Positions 1 to 8,937 of a stretch of DNA of 57,471 nucleotides are shown here, piece by piece. The position numbers and the translations under genes are program-made. Each line of letters starts with the position of its first letter. The stretch's first letter is position 1. A model generated the notes under the pieces. The model was not told the origin of the DNA. It ran no database searches and saw only the letters and a list, made by a program, of their open reading frames with translations. This stretch comes from Saprospiraceae bacterium (GTDB lineage Bacteria; Bacteroidota; Bacteroidia; Chitinophagales; Saprospiraceae): assembly GCA_020850225.1 (NCBI GenBank), contig JADZFD010000024.1, forward strand, positions 1 through 57,471. The letters are read 5' to 3'.

Positions 1-440
1 GTTACTTTAGGGTCTGTAACGACTACATTGGTAAGGGTTACGTTACCCGTATTGGTAACAGTAAAGGTATAATGAATCTCATCACCTGCGGATACTACGC
101 CGTCATTATCTGCATCCACATAAGTACCGCTCTTAACCAGGTCAATGGATGGTGTCTGACCAAGTGGCGTATCTTCCGTATCTACATCGGTAACGTCGCT
201 ATTATCTGGATCTTTACCGCTTACTTCTGCTGTATTCTCTACATTTCCGGCATTGATGTCTGCCTGTGTTATTACGTAAGTAGCTGTAAAGGTTGAGTTA
301 TCCACCGCACCTGGTGCCATACTTGATATTGGTCCTCCGGCAACAGTTACTTTAGGGTCTGTAACGACTACATTGGTAAGGGTTACGTTACCCGTATTGG
401 TAACAGTAAAGGTATAATGGATCTCATCACCTGCGGATAC
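1..440 (-). repeat. 345-bp tandem coding repeat (DUF11-like domain), near-identical copies
   Basis: Bases 1-95 and 346-440 match at 94 of 95 positions, with the single difference at 75 versus 420. The period is 345 bp, exactly 115 codons, so the reading frame is kept. The copies diverge to the right of 440 and presumably continue left of the window. Each unit encodes one DUF11-like domain beginning near SIDLVKSGTY or SIEIVKTGTY. Confidence 0.85.
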
Positions 441-3400
441 GCCAGTGACACCATCACTATCTTGATAAGTTCCTGTTTTGACAATTTCAATACTCGGACT
501 TCCTTCTATAAAAGGCATTTCGGCACTGGAAGTATTTTCACTTTCAAACCCTGCATTATCAATAACTCTAAAAGGAATCTCTGATGTTACCGACCCACTA
601 ATGGGATCAATTTCAACGATTGTACCGATTGGAACTGTAACACCCCCTGATGGCCAATTAATCGATGTGTATGTAATATTATCTATAATTATACTAGTTA
701 CATTTGAAGGAAAGCTAATATAATGAATATTATCTACTGTCCCATCTGGATCAGTACCACCCAATAAACTCTGAGGAACTACTACAGTATTTGTACCTCC
801 GGGATTAATTTGTGATACACCAACACCACCTATCGCAGTTGGTAACTGCTCTAATCCAAAGTTAAGATTGGTTTCATTACCAGTTAGAGTTAAGGACAAT
901 TGACCGTCCACCAATGTATCATCACCTGTACCAACACCATGATACTCACCTGTACTCACCCAACCATTTGGTAAACTTGATGATACAGGAGCGTTATCAC
1001 CAACGCTTATTCCTATGTCTGATGTCAAAATTATTGTGTATGGTCCATCAGGTAATTCATCAAATGAATATTCACCATTATTCGTGGTAGTTGTAGCAAT
1101 AACAACATTATTATAAATAAGTAAAACAGACACTCCTGTTAAATCCTTTCCTAAATTATTGTTTCCATTGGACTCTGTAATACTTCCATCCGACAAACCA
1201 TCGGGATCATGGAAGACATTACCCGAAATTGAAGAAGTGCCTGTAAGTCCAAAATCAATATCGTTGAATTCATTAGAAAAACTAAAATCAATTCCAGAAA
1301 TTTTATAAGGCTCGGATGGATTAATATGAGGTGTTCCATCGTTGTTACCTGTATAAAGCCATCCTGATGGCAAGTTAAGTTGTCCGGATGGAATAGGTAT
1401 ACCTATTCCTATTTCATTTCTAGTTATAACAATAGAATAAATTTGACTACCATCAACTGTTACTAAGTTATAACTACCATCAGCATTAACCTTGACTGAT
1501 TGTACAACATTATCGTTTTCATCCACTAGATTAGCATACAGTCCTGTATAAGATCCTGAGGACAGATTTGTACCTTGCTCATAAGAGTCATACTCAGCAT
1601 CTTTATTAACGTCAATCCATACATTTCCATTTACTTGATATAACTGACATAATTTCGTAATAGTAAAAGTAGTATCTATACTTACAGGACCACACACATC
1701 TTCTACTTCGTAATGTATTGAAATATCCTCAGTCGAACCTGACATTTTGCTTTCATCAAAAGTAATTTCATTTCCAATTAGCGTTGCAAAATTATTAGGA
1801 TTTTGAGTAAGACTTAGAATACCACCTGGCGGTATGCCTAAAACAGTAACCTTTTGATGTGTACATATATCCCCATTTCCATCTGTAATGATTCCTATAT
1901 TTAGTTTAATCTTTACATCAGTTTCTACACCAAATACTTGTATATAAGAAGTAAACGTAGTAAAAGGAAACTGTTTATCCGTGGAGTATCCGGTAGCGGC
2001 ACTACCACCGACTGCGTGTCCCATGTATCCAAGTCTTGTAGAACATTCCTTAATCAACATAATAGTATGACCACCAGTAGATATGGCCAAAACATTATCG
2101 ACCGCACCATCGAAATCTTCCCCTCTATTAGCACGTTCAGGATTATTAGGGTCATCATTGAAAGCCGGCTGCCCTGGATTTTTGGGATGTCCATTTATAT
2201 CAGCATCTGCCATTGCGCTCAAATCTCCCCTTCCAAGCATAGATCGAGCATCACCTCCCCAGTTCCACATTTTTTTACCGGTATTTATAGCAGCGATTTC
2301 TGAATTGGTTCCATCGTGTTCATTAGCTGATATCCATACTATATCATTCATCGGTAGACCTGCCTGAGAAGGATTTCCTGTGTCTGGATATTTAGGCTGA
2401 ACCCATGTGTTGGAATTAGAAGTGGACCAATTGCCTAATTGTCTTCCTGTTCCATCTCCCAAAGCCCATAGATGACCATTTGCATATAGAATATAGTAAG
2501 TAGTACTAGTAGAAATTGAAATAGTTATATCTGTTTCAGTACTATTGGTACCTTTTGTAGTTGCCTGAATCATTTTTATGGATCCGGATTCTGTTGTTGG
2601 CAAAGTCATTTGTGTAGCATAATAATTGTCGGAATTGTTGGTCTTTAATGCAGAACCATCTCCTAGGTAAACTTGTGGTCCCCACGTATATACTTTATTG
2701 TCACTTGTCAATGCCATCATCGCTCTTGAAGCACCCCGAAGTGCTATTACATTTTCTAAATCGGGATTTCCAGAAGCTGATGTCTTAACGCGATACCAGG
2801 TTGTTGAAGATGTCGCACTAGATCCCGCTCCTCGCATATATGCATTTCTTGAAAGCACATAAGCTTTCCCATCACATGTCAATAGAGCCAGAGTATTAAA
2901 GGTCGCCCACAACATTTTAACATCTCTTGGCTCTACACCAGAAGGCAAACCTTTCGCAGTCATATTACTACCCCCAGATACCTTACTAACGCTTTGTGTA
3001 GAAGTCAGTGATGAGCTAATGACGATATTACTTTTCCCCCAAACAAAAAGTCCGTCTGTAGTCAATATGAATGCCTGATAATTGGCGTTATTTAAATTAC
3101 TTCCCCCGGTGGCCATCAAATACTGGCCTGTTAGAGTTGATGAAAATGTATTATCTATTTTTTCAGGTGTGGTTATATCATTTGAACTGTTCGTAGGAGA
3201 ATTACTAGGTCGCATACGTTCACCCCAAGTATAAAAATATCCGTCAGGGTTTCTAATAATTGCCCCGTGGAACATATTTACGAAGTTATCATATTGAATA
3301 CTTGAAGCATCATTATTGGAATTAACTCCGTAATTAGACCAATCTAAATCATCACAACCATATCCAGCCGGTTGGGCATTTATGGTACTAGAAAAAATCA

Positions 3401-3479
3401 GCAACCATAGCCCTGTCATCAGGACGAAGACCGTCTTTTTAGTAAGATTTATATCAAAAATATTAGAATAAAAAATCAT
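1..3479 (-). CDS. Giant secreted surface protein, N-terminal part (RCC1-like, SdrD_B-like and DUF11-like repeats); runs off the left edge
   Basis: I read this frame by hand from an ATG at 3479 and found no stop down to base 3, so 1159 codons are visible and the C-terminus lies outside the window. Residues 1-35 form a signal peptide ending before QPAGYG. Residues about 60-480 contain spaced W-G motifs (YTWGE, FVWGKS, YTWGP, MWNWGG) typical of RCC1-type beta-propellers. Residues about 610-720 and 750-820 look like SdrD_B/Cna-B-like domains (GNVWIDVNKD, GNVFHDPDG). From about residue 990 there are DUF11-like repeats (HYTFTVTNTGNVTLTNVVV). It starts 33 bp after the stop of the T9SS cargo gene at 3513, so the two are probably co-transcribed. 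Extracellular adhesin or surface-layer role is inferred; a C-terminal sorting domain would be expected off-window. Confidence 0.85.
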   Translation of the reverse strand, partial: MIFYSNIFDINLTKKTVFVLMTGLWLLIFSSTINAQPAGYGCDDLDWSNYGVNSNNDASSIQYDNFVNMFHGAIIRNPDGYFYTWGERMRPSNSPTNSSNDITTPEKIDNTFSSTLTGQYLMATGGSNLNNANYQAFILTTDGLFVWGKSNIVISSSLTSTQSVSKVSGGSNMTAKGLPSGVEPRDVKMLWATFNTLALLTCDGKAYVLSRNAYMRGAGSSATSSTTWYRVKTSASGNPDLENVIALRGASRAMMALTSDNKVYTWGPQVYLGDGSALKTNNSDNYYATQMTLPTTESGSIKMIQATTKGTNSTETDITISISTSTTYYILYANGHLWALGDGTGRQLGNWSTSNSNTWVQPKYPDTGNPSQAGLPMNDIVWISANEHDGTNSEIAAINTGKKMWNWGGDARSMLGRGDLSAMADADINGHPKNPGQPAFNDDPNNPERANRGEDFDGAVDNVLAISTGGHTIMLIKECSTRLGYMGHAVGGSAATGYSTDKQFPFTTFTSYIQVFGVETDVKIKLNIGIITDGNGDICTHQKVTVLGIPPGGILSLTQNPNNFATLIGNEITFDESKMSGSTEDISIHYEVEDVCGPVSIDTTFTITKLCQLYQVNGNVWIDVNKDAEYDSYEQGTNLSSGSYTGLYANLVDENDNVVQSVKVNADGSYNLVTVDGSQIYSIVITRNEIGIGIPIPSGQLNLPSGWLYTGNNDGTPHINPSEPYKISGIDFSFSNEFNDIDFGLTGTSSISGNVFHDPDGLSDGSITESNGNNNLGKDLTGVSVLLIYNNVVIATTTTNNGEYSFDELPDGPYTIILTSDIGISVGDNAPVSSSLPNGWVSTGEYHGVGTGDDTLVDGQLSLTLTGNETNLNFGLEQLPTAIGGVGVSQINPGGTNTVVVPQSLLGGTDPDGTVDNIHYISFPSNVTSIIIDNITYTSINWPSGGVTVPIGTIVEIDPISGSVTSEIPFRVIDNAGFESENTSSAEMPFIEGSPSIEIVKTGTYQDSDGVTGVSAGDEIHYTFTVTNTGNVTLTNVVVTDPKVTVAGGPISSMAPGAVDNSTFTATYVITQADINAGNVENTAEVSGKDPDNSDVTDVDTEDTPLGQTPSIDLVKSGTYVDADNDGVVSAGDEIHYTFTVTNTGNVTLTNVVVTDPKV

Positions 3480-3512
3480 GATTACAATTTAAAATTAGTA
3501 TATTAATAGATT

Positions 3513-4400
3513 TTACTTGGTTTTAATCGCTTTAAATGTGGCAATATCACCGTTACCTTGTCGTATCTTTATTAAAAGTGCTCCCGCAGGGAATTTGTCG
3601 CACTTCAATGAAATATGATCAGTTCCTTTCTTGAGTTCCTGTGTTTGTATCAGACGTCCGAAAACATCCAGTACTTCCATTTCTGCATTCGCCTCCAAAG
3701 CATGATTAAATTTAATCTCTAACTGATCTCTGAATGGATTCGGGAAGTATTCCATAGATACTACACTACCTTCCTGCCATACGGATGATCTTGTACCTAA
3801 TACCGTCAATCCGTCTATTTTCATTTTCTTCAGCTTATTACCTTCTACCCTTGCTATCTCCACAAAAGCTGTAGCATAGGTCTGTGTTAAGTCTTCACGT
3901 GCCCAGGTTAAACCGGGATCCTGATCTGCATCCGTAACATTAAAGCATAAATCAGCAATAGCTACCGTCTCACCGACACCGATTGTCACAGGTGCTGCAG
4001 ATGACAGATTGTAGTCGTTGGCCAGATTAATAAAGCCCAAATGGCTTTCAAATGGCAATACACCAAAACCGGTAGCATCTGCATCGAAAGTATGCTGTAC
4101 CAGTTTCATAGGCGTGTAGGTTGAAGGAAGTTGGCTTTTGATACTTGCTTCTTCCAGCATGACCGCATCGGAATTGTAGTAAAGCCTGTAATTTTGCCCT
4201 GCAAGTCCAACCGGTTTGGAAGACTTGTTTTTCAGCGCAATCTTATAGCAGTCTACCGTTTTATGGGCAAGACTTTGCTGGCTTACTTCTTCTTTGCTCA
4301 AAATAACTTCTACACTCTGGCTGAAAGCAGGTACAGAAAGCAACATTAGCAATGGAATCATAAAATACAGAAGATGGTTCTGTTCTAATTTTTTCATCAT
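3513..4400 (-). CDS. Secreted protein with cohesin-like domain and T9SS type A sorting domain
   Basis: 295 residues. Residues 1-27 are a signal peptide ending in AFSQ. The middle, about 30-185, is an all-beta region with motifs such as YRLYYNSDAV that resemble cohesin-like domains of other Bacteroidota surface proteins; this is a weak family assignment. From about residue 218 (YFPNPFRDQLEIKF) to the end is a T9SS type A sorting domain, so the protein should be exported and attached to, or released from, the cell surface. It lies 33 bp upstream of the giant RCC1/DUF11 gene in the same direction, a likely two-gene operon. The start is either of two consecutive ATGs. The specific ligand or role is unknown. 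Confidence 0.8.
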   Translation of the reverse strand: MMKKLEQNHLLYFMIPLLMLLSVPAFSQSVEVILSKEEVSQQSLAHKTVDCYKIALKNKSSKPVGLAGQNYRLYYNSDAVMLEEASIKSQLPSTYTPMKLVQHTFDADATGFGVLPFESHLGFINLANDYNLSSAAPVTIGVGETVAIADLCFNVTDADQDPGLTWAREDLTQTYATAFVEIARVEGNKLKKMKIDGLTVLGTRSSVWQEGSVVSMEYFPNPFRDQLEIKFNHALEANAEMEVLDVFGRLIQTQELKKGTDHISLKCDKFPAGALLIKIRQGNGDIATFKAIKTK

Positions 4401-4983
4401 ATTTCTGGTTTTAAAAATTATTAATATAAAAGTATACCTGTATACCGAATAGTAATATCAACGGAGATATAATTTTACTACGTTAGATATATCAAAAATG
4501 ATTCCAATTTTTTACAAAATTACTATGCATATGAATTATTTGAAACAAACTAAAAGGGCAATTTTTGAATATTTATTATCTTAATGTATTGTTCATGGTA
4601 ATTAATAATAATTATAAATTATTGATTTTCATATGATAACGAATCAGGAACGTGAGATAATCGAACATTATTTTTTTGTCAGCCTATTATGTATAATAAA
4701 ATAATTTAATATATATATTATTAAAAAAAAAGTTTGATTTAATATACTTCTGTCGGATAATCAGTGTGTGCAGGATGCAAAGGATATGTGTAGATCGAAG
4801 GATATATGGATTGATATATTTCTATGTCATATACCGGGAGTTTGGTACGCTGTTTTAGAGTTGTAATTTTAAAAATAAAGGAATTCACCTCCAATAATGT
4901 TAGTTATTTTCCGGAATTCAAACCTGTCAGATACTGACCGCAGTTCAGGGAATGAATCATAACTAAGCTTCAAAAAATATGTA
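4401..4983. other. Long AT-rich intergenic region
   Basis: 583 bp between two minus-strand genes. I find no open frame of convincing composition, no tRNA and no strong terminator. A possible minus-strand -7 element (CAAAATTA on the plus strand, 4515-4522) could drive the 4400 gene, but its -33 partner is about 23 bp away instead of 19-20, so I do not call a promoter. The 4650-4750 stretch is very A/T-rich. Confidence 0.5.
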
Positions 4984-6297
4984 TCAGCTATTCTTTTTAT
5001 TTTTACGGTATGCAACAGGAGAAGATCCGTAATATTTTTTGAACAGATTGCTGAAGTATCCTGCATCATCATAACCGAAATGGAAAGCTATTTCATTTAT
5101 TGTCAGATTAGTTTCTGTCAATAATTTTTCAGCTGCTTCCAGTTTCATTGTATTGACCAGTTGGATAGGTGACAAGCCACAATATTGCCTGCACAGTCTT
5201 TGAAGATGCCGGTCACCCAAATGGATATGCTGGCATAGGTCATGTAAGCTGATATCTTTTTGAATATTAGCATCAATGTATTTTTTAATCTCAGTTATCT
5301 GATCGGGAATATTGGTTTTTTCGATTTGTATATGGTTATTGTTTGGCACATCAAATACTCCTGTTCGCTGAGATCCTGCATCCAGTTGTTGTAATTGGCT
5401 ACGTGAGGGAAAAGTTTGATAAAAACGTATCTTTTTAAATTGTCTATATATAATCCACCCTGCAATACCTAAAATAATCAAAAAAAGACTGTACGCAAAT
5501 TGCCAGTGTTTTTGTATTACATTTTTCAACGCTACACCTAAACCAGGCTTACCGGTAAGAACAGCATCTGTCCAATACTCTGGATATCCGTATTCGGTTT
5601 TCCCCTGATAGTTTACAGTGTTTATTGAAATGGGATGCCAGTCATCCGGCATGGATCTCATATCAACGAGCGTATCTACATCATTCACACACAGATCCAG
5701 TTTGAAGGCATAACCTGTATAGGGTTTGATACCCAAAGATTGCCAGGGAATTGCTGCTTCTGCCACATAACCCTTATCATAATCTGTGATGTCATTAATA
5801 GTTCCTGATACTGTGACAGCTTTATCCAAAATCAAAGTGTGGTTTTCGAAGTCTTTAGGTACCTGATAACCCTCTCTGATTAGAAATTTATCACCTTTAA
5901 ATACAGTATATGTATTGGGTATGGATATCAGAATCTGATAATCGTTGTTATCCATTTTTTTGCCACTGTCTCCCTTTGTGTCAATATATATTTCAATTCC
6001 GTCATTCAGATACAGGCGTGGATTGTTATTTCCGGATTCATGCATGCATAGGTTTTTATCTTCAATGGAAAAGATGACGAACAGATTTTGTTCATTCCAT
6101 GCTACAGCAGCCATGTTTTTATTGGTGTAGGGAAAGTTTCCGCCACCTGGAATCACAAGATCCATCTCCGGCCAGTCATCCTGTTTCCCATCAATAATGA
6201 TATCTGTAGAAATGTATTTAACTTCTATAGTCTTATTTTGACAATAGGCATCAAATGCTAAGAATGATAGGATAACCATCCAAAATTCCGTTTTCAT
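4984..6297 (-). CDS. Membrane-anchored one-component regulator: predicted periplasmic sugar-binding (CBM9/DOMON-like) domain, one TM helix, cytoplasmic AraC DNA-binding domain
   Basis: 437 residues. Residues 1-19 form a signal sequence. Residues about 22-245 look like a carbohydrate-binding family 9/DOMON-like beta-sandwich (IIIDGKQDDWPE at the start, NDGIEIYIDTKGD, GYVAEAAIPW), as found in sugar-binding domains. Residues 266-284 form a single transmembrane helix followed by basic residues. Residues about 333-435 are a two-helix-turn-helix AraC domain ending in the classic FGYDDAGYFSNLFKKYYGSSPVAYR motif region. This layout would let an extracytoplasmic sugar directly control transcription, without a histidine kinase. 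It is divergent from the pectate-lyase-like gene at 6468, the obvious target (inference). The closest known design is the hybrid two-component system of Bacteroides, but kinase and receiver domains are absent. Confidence 0.85.
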   Translation of the reverse strand: MKTEFWMVILSFLAFDAYCQNKTIEVKYISTDIIIDGKQDDWPEMDLVIPGGGNFPYTNKNMAAVAWNEQNLFVIFSIEDKNLCMHESGNNNPRLYLNDGIEIYIDTKGDSGKKMDNNDYQILISIPNTYTVFKGDKFLIREGYQVPKDFENHTLILDKAVTVSGTINDITDYDKGYVAEAAIPWQSLGIKPYTGYAFKLDLCVNDVDTLVDMRSMPDDWHPISINTVNYQGKTEYGYPEYWTDAVLTGKPGLGVALKNVIQKHWQFAYSLFLIILGIAGWIIYRQFKKIRFYQTFPSRSQLQQLDAGSQRTGVFDVPNNNHIQIEKTNIPDQITEIKKYIDANIQKDISLHDLCQHIHLGDRHLQRLCRQYCGLSPIQLVNTMKLEAAEKLLTETNLTINEIAFHFGYDDAGYFSNLFKKYYGSSPVAYRKNKKNS

Positions 6298-6314
6298 ATA
6301 TTGATGTTGGATTG

Positions 6315-6347
6315 CAAAGATATAAAGATATGCTGTTAATATTTCAA
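6315..6347 (-). promoter_or_regulatory. Possible promoter for the AraC-type sensor gene
   Basis: On the minus strand a TATCTTTG -7 element (CAAAGATA at 6315-6322) lies 18 bp before the ATG. A TTG (CAA at 6345-6347) is 22 bp further upstream, slightly longer than the usual 19-20. The 170-bp divergent region must also carry any operator for the regulator. Confidence 0.4.
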
Positions 6348-6418
6348 GTAAATTCTCAGTAAATCTGATGTCAGCTGATTTATAAAGTCGGTTTTGAAGG
6401 GATTAATGTCGTATTTCT

Positions 6419-6451
6419 TTGTATAGGCAAGTCCAAATTCACATACTTTTG
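6419..6451 (+). promoter_or_regulatory. Possible promoter for the pectate-lyase-like gene
   Basis: TACTTTTG at 6444-6451 matches the Bacteroidota -7 element TAnnTTTG. The nearest TTG (6419-6421) is 22 bp upstream, longer than optimal, as might be expected for a promoter that needs an activator. The start codon follows at 6468. Confidence 0.45.
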
Positions 6452-6467
6452 TATAAAAATAATCAGT

Positions 6468-8174
6468 ATGAAAATGAAATTGAGTTTTTATTTGTTAAGC
6501 AGTTTAATACTGCTGTTGGGCATGTGTCGTTTGTCAGCACAGATACCAGCATTCCCAGAAGCTGAAGGATTCGGAGCACAGGCTACCGGAGGTCGGGGTG
6601 GATATGTGATTCACGTGACCAATCTGAATATCAGTGGTCCAGGTTCATTACAGGATGCTCTGAATCAATCGGGCAACAGATACATAGTATTTGATGTCAG
6701 TGGTGTCATCAATGGAACTGTGGAAGTACCTCCTGGTCATGGTAACTTTACACTTGCAGGACAAACGAGTCCTGCCGGTATTATCGTCAGAGGATTTCAA
6801 AGTTATAACAACGATAATCCTTCTTCAGGAAATTTTATAGTCCGCCATTTAAGATCGAGAATAGGAACACTGGAGACGTTACCAACCATGAATTGGCTTG
6901 GTTCGGATGGGCTCACACTTGGTGGTGTCAGTAATGTAATAGTAGATCATTGCTCCTTTGGACAGGCAAATGATGAAGCTGTCGATATTTCAAGGTCATC
7001 TTCCTTAACTATCCAGAATTGTATTCTTTCTGAAACACTGGGAGAACACTCCTATCTGGGTGGGATGCTTATTAATTATGCATCATCTCAAAGCCCATTG
7101 GACAATTTATCAATAATTAAAAATATATGGAACCGCATAGGTGGCAGAATGCCTGAAATCAGTTGTGAATCATCCTATTGTAATGGCAAATCCATACATA
7201 TGGAACTTTCCAATAATTTGTTTTATGATCCCCGTATCGAACTTTGGTATGAAGGTGTAACTGGAAGTGGTAATTTCTATTTAAAAATGAATGCACAGAA
7301 TAATTACAGTTACTGTCAGGAAAGCTATAATAATGGCATGTTTCATCATGATTTATTGCATTTTAATCCCAATCAATTGTATTTTTCAGGTAATAAACTC
7401 AGCAAATATCCTGGTTTAGCGGATTATGATCTGTTTTATTGTTGTAATGATTTCGATACCAATTATCCGAATACAGATTTCGGAATAGCACAAAGACTGA
7501 ATCAGAGGCATACTTTTCCAACTTTTAATCTACTGCAAACATATGATTTACCCTCATATATGACTGAGCAGGCTGGCGCTTTTCCCAGAGATGATATGGA
7601 TAGCAGATTGATGTCTTATGTGCGTGATCTGACCTTTGACAGCCATCCTATTGATCAGGAATACATACAGGATGGTTTTTTAATTCAAAATTCAATACCT
7701 CCTTTTCCGGATACAGACCAGGATGGAATGCCTGACTACTGGGAAGATAGTCATAGTTTAAATCCTAATCAGCAAGATCACAATGGCAGTCAGCTTTCAC
7801 AACAGATATTCGGCATTCAGGGTTATACTAATCTTGAATGTTATATGCATTGTCTTTCCGATTTCGTAATTAATGGGAATGTTAATCTCAGAAATTATTG
7901 CGGTATCCAGGGTTATTCATACGTTAACAATGAGCCTAAGTTTACAGAAACTGTAGTGCATGTTTATCCCAATCCTGTATCACAAACTATCCACATCAGG
8001 TTAAATACTCAGTTAAATTATCCTGTTCAGGCCATTATTTTTGATGTGATGGGGCGACAGGTAAAAGCATTTCAACTTTCGGATGCAGACACTTCAGTAC
8101 AGGTTGAAGCATTGAATGGTACATATTTTATCCAGGTGGGATCAGTAAAGAAACGATTTGTAGTGATCAGATAG
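6468..8174 (+). CDS. Secreted pectate lyase-like polysaccharide lyase (PL1-type beta-helix) with T9SS sorting domain
   Basis: 568 residues. Residues 1-24 are a signal peptide ending in LSAQ. Residues 29-45 hold the FPEAEGFGAQATGGRGG motif, followed by GPGSLQDAL and RYIVFDVSGVI, the hallmark start of family PL1 pectate lyases. The parallel beta-helix extends to about residue 400. Residues about 415-435 (DTDQDGMPDYWED) are a thrombospondin type 3-like calcium-binding segment often found in these enzymes. Residues about 499-568 (VYPNPVSQTIHI onward) form a T9SS type A sorting domain. The predicted activity is beta-elimination of homogalacturonan or a related uronate polymer at the cell surface. 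It is divergent from a membrane AraC sensor at 6297. Substrate is not certain: no SusC/SusD pair is adjacent. Confidence 0.85.
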   Translation: MKMKLSFYLLSSLILLLGMCRLSAQIPAFPEAEGFGAQATGGRGGYVIHVTNLNISGPGSLQDALNQSGNRYIVFDVSGVINGTVEVPPGHGNFTLAGQTSPAGIIVRGFQSYNNDNPSSGNFIVRHLRSRIGTLETLPTMNWLGSDGLTLGGVSNVIVDHCSFGQANDEAVDISRSSSLTIQNCILSETLGEHSYLGGMLINYASSQSPLDNLSIIKNIWNRIGGRMPEISCESSYCNGKSIHMELSNNLFYDPRIELWYEGVTGSGNFYLKMNAQNNYSYCQESYNNGMFHHDLLHFNPNQLYFSGNKLSKYPGLADYDLFYCCNDFDTNYPNTDFGIAQRLNQRHTFPTFNLLQTYDLPSYMTEQAGAFPRDDMDSRLMSYVRDLTFDSHPIDQEYIQDGFLIQNSIPPFPDTDQDGMPDYWEDSHSLNPNQQDHNGSQLSQQIFGIQGYTNLECYMHCLSDFVINGNVNLRNYCGIQGYSYVNNEPKFTETVVHVYPNPVSQTIHIRLNTQLNYPVQAIIFDVMGRQVKAFQLSDADTSVQVEALNGTYFIQVGSVKKRFVVIR

Positions 8175-8346
8175 TCAAAAACTGTATTTTTAGCTTTTAT
8201 AACTTGTCATTGAGTCTCTTCGAAAACAAGGCGAATAACTGGTGTTTGCATTGAGGATTAGCTCTTAGAAATGAACAAATCTGCATTTTGCTATGTATGA
8301 TATATCAACAGAAATTATTTTCTGAATAAATCAAATCCGGTAAGAT

Positions 8347-8871
8347 ATGCATATTGAAATAAAACAGGAATCCAGGACAGACTACCAGGAAGTATTTGAT
8401 GTCAATGTAAAGGCTTTCAGGCAGGATAGTGAAGCCAGACTGGTGGATGCGCTGAGGAAAAACGACGAAGTTTTTGTACCTGAGTTGTCACTGGTTGCAA
8501 TGGATAACAATACGGTTATCGGTCATATCCTTTTTACAAAAATAGCTATTATTGACAAAAATGGTGAAGCGCATATTAGTCTGGCGCTGGCTCCGATGGC
8601 GGTGCATCCGGCCTGTCAGAAGAAGGATGTCGGAGGTCAGTTGATATACGAAGGTTTGGAGATAGCCAGGCAATTGGGATACAAATCGGTTATTGTACTG
8701 GGTCATACGGATTATTATCCAAAATTTGGTTTCAAACCGGCATCATTTTGGAAAATACAGGCACCCTTTGATGTGCCGGATGCTGCTTTTATGGCGATTG
8801 AATTGGTTGAAAACGGACTGACAAATATCTCCGGAACGGTTAGATATCCCAAAGAATTTGATATGGTATGA
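8347..8871 (+). CDS. GNAT-family N-acetyltransferase (YhbS-like)
   Basis: 174 residues, cytoplasmic, no signal. The order of motifs (IGHILFTKIAI, LALAPMAVHP, acetyl-CoA loop, YKSVIVLGHTDYYPKFGFKPA) matches the YhbS-type GNAT group, whose substrates are mostly unknown. The acetyl-CoA pyrophosphate loop reads QKKDVGGQL where the family usually has QxxGxGxxL, so the first glycine is replaced by aspartate. This may weaken cofactor binding. It stands alone, with convergent transcription from the OmpA-type gene at 8938. Confidence 0.8.
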   Translation: MHIEIKQESRTDYQEVFDVNVKAFRQDSEARLVDALRKNDEVFVPELSLVAMDNNTVIGHILFTKIAIIDKNGEAHISLALAPMAVHPACQKKDVGGQLIYEGLEIARQLGYKSVIVLGHTDYYPKFGFKPASFWKIQAPFDVPDAAFMAIELVENGLTNISGTVRYPKEFDMV

Positions 8872-8937
8872 CAATGGTTTTAAAAAACGAATCCGAGTCA
8901 ATTGAATAATTAGAACTGAGCGTCTTTATATGACATG

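Noticed and set aside
1938-2367. Plus-strand open frames
   Set aside because: They are antisense to the giant minus-strand protein, whose frame is open and shows clear domains across this region.
4869-5072. Small minus-strand frame at the 3' end of the AraC-type gene
   Set aside because: It overlaps the AraC helix-turn-helix in another frame and has no recognisable content.
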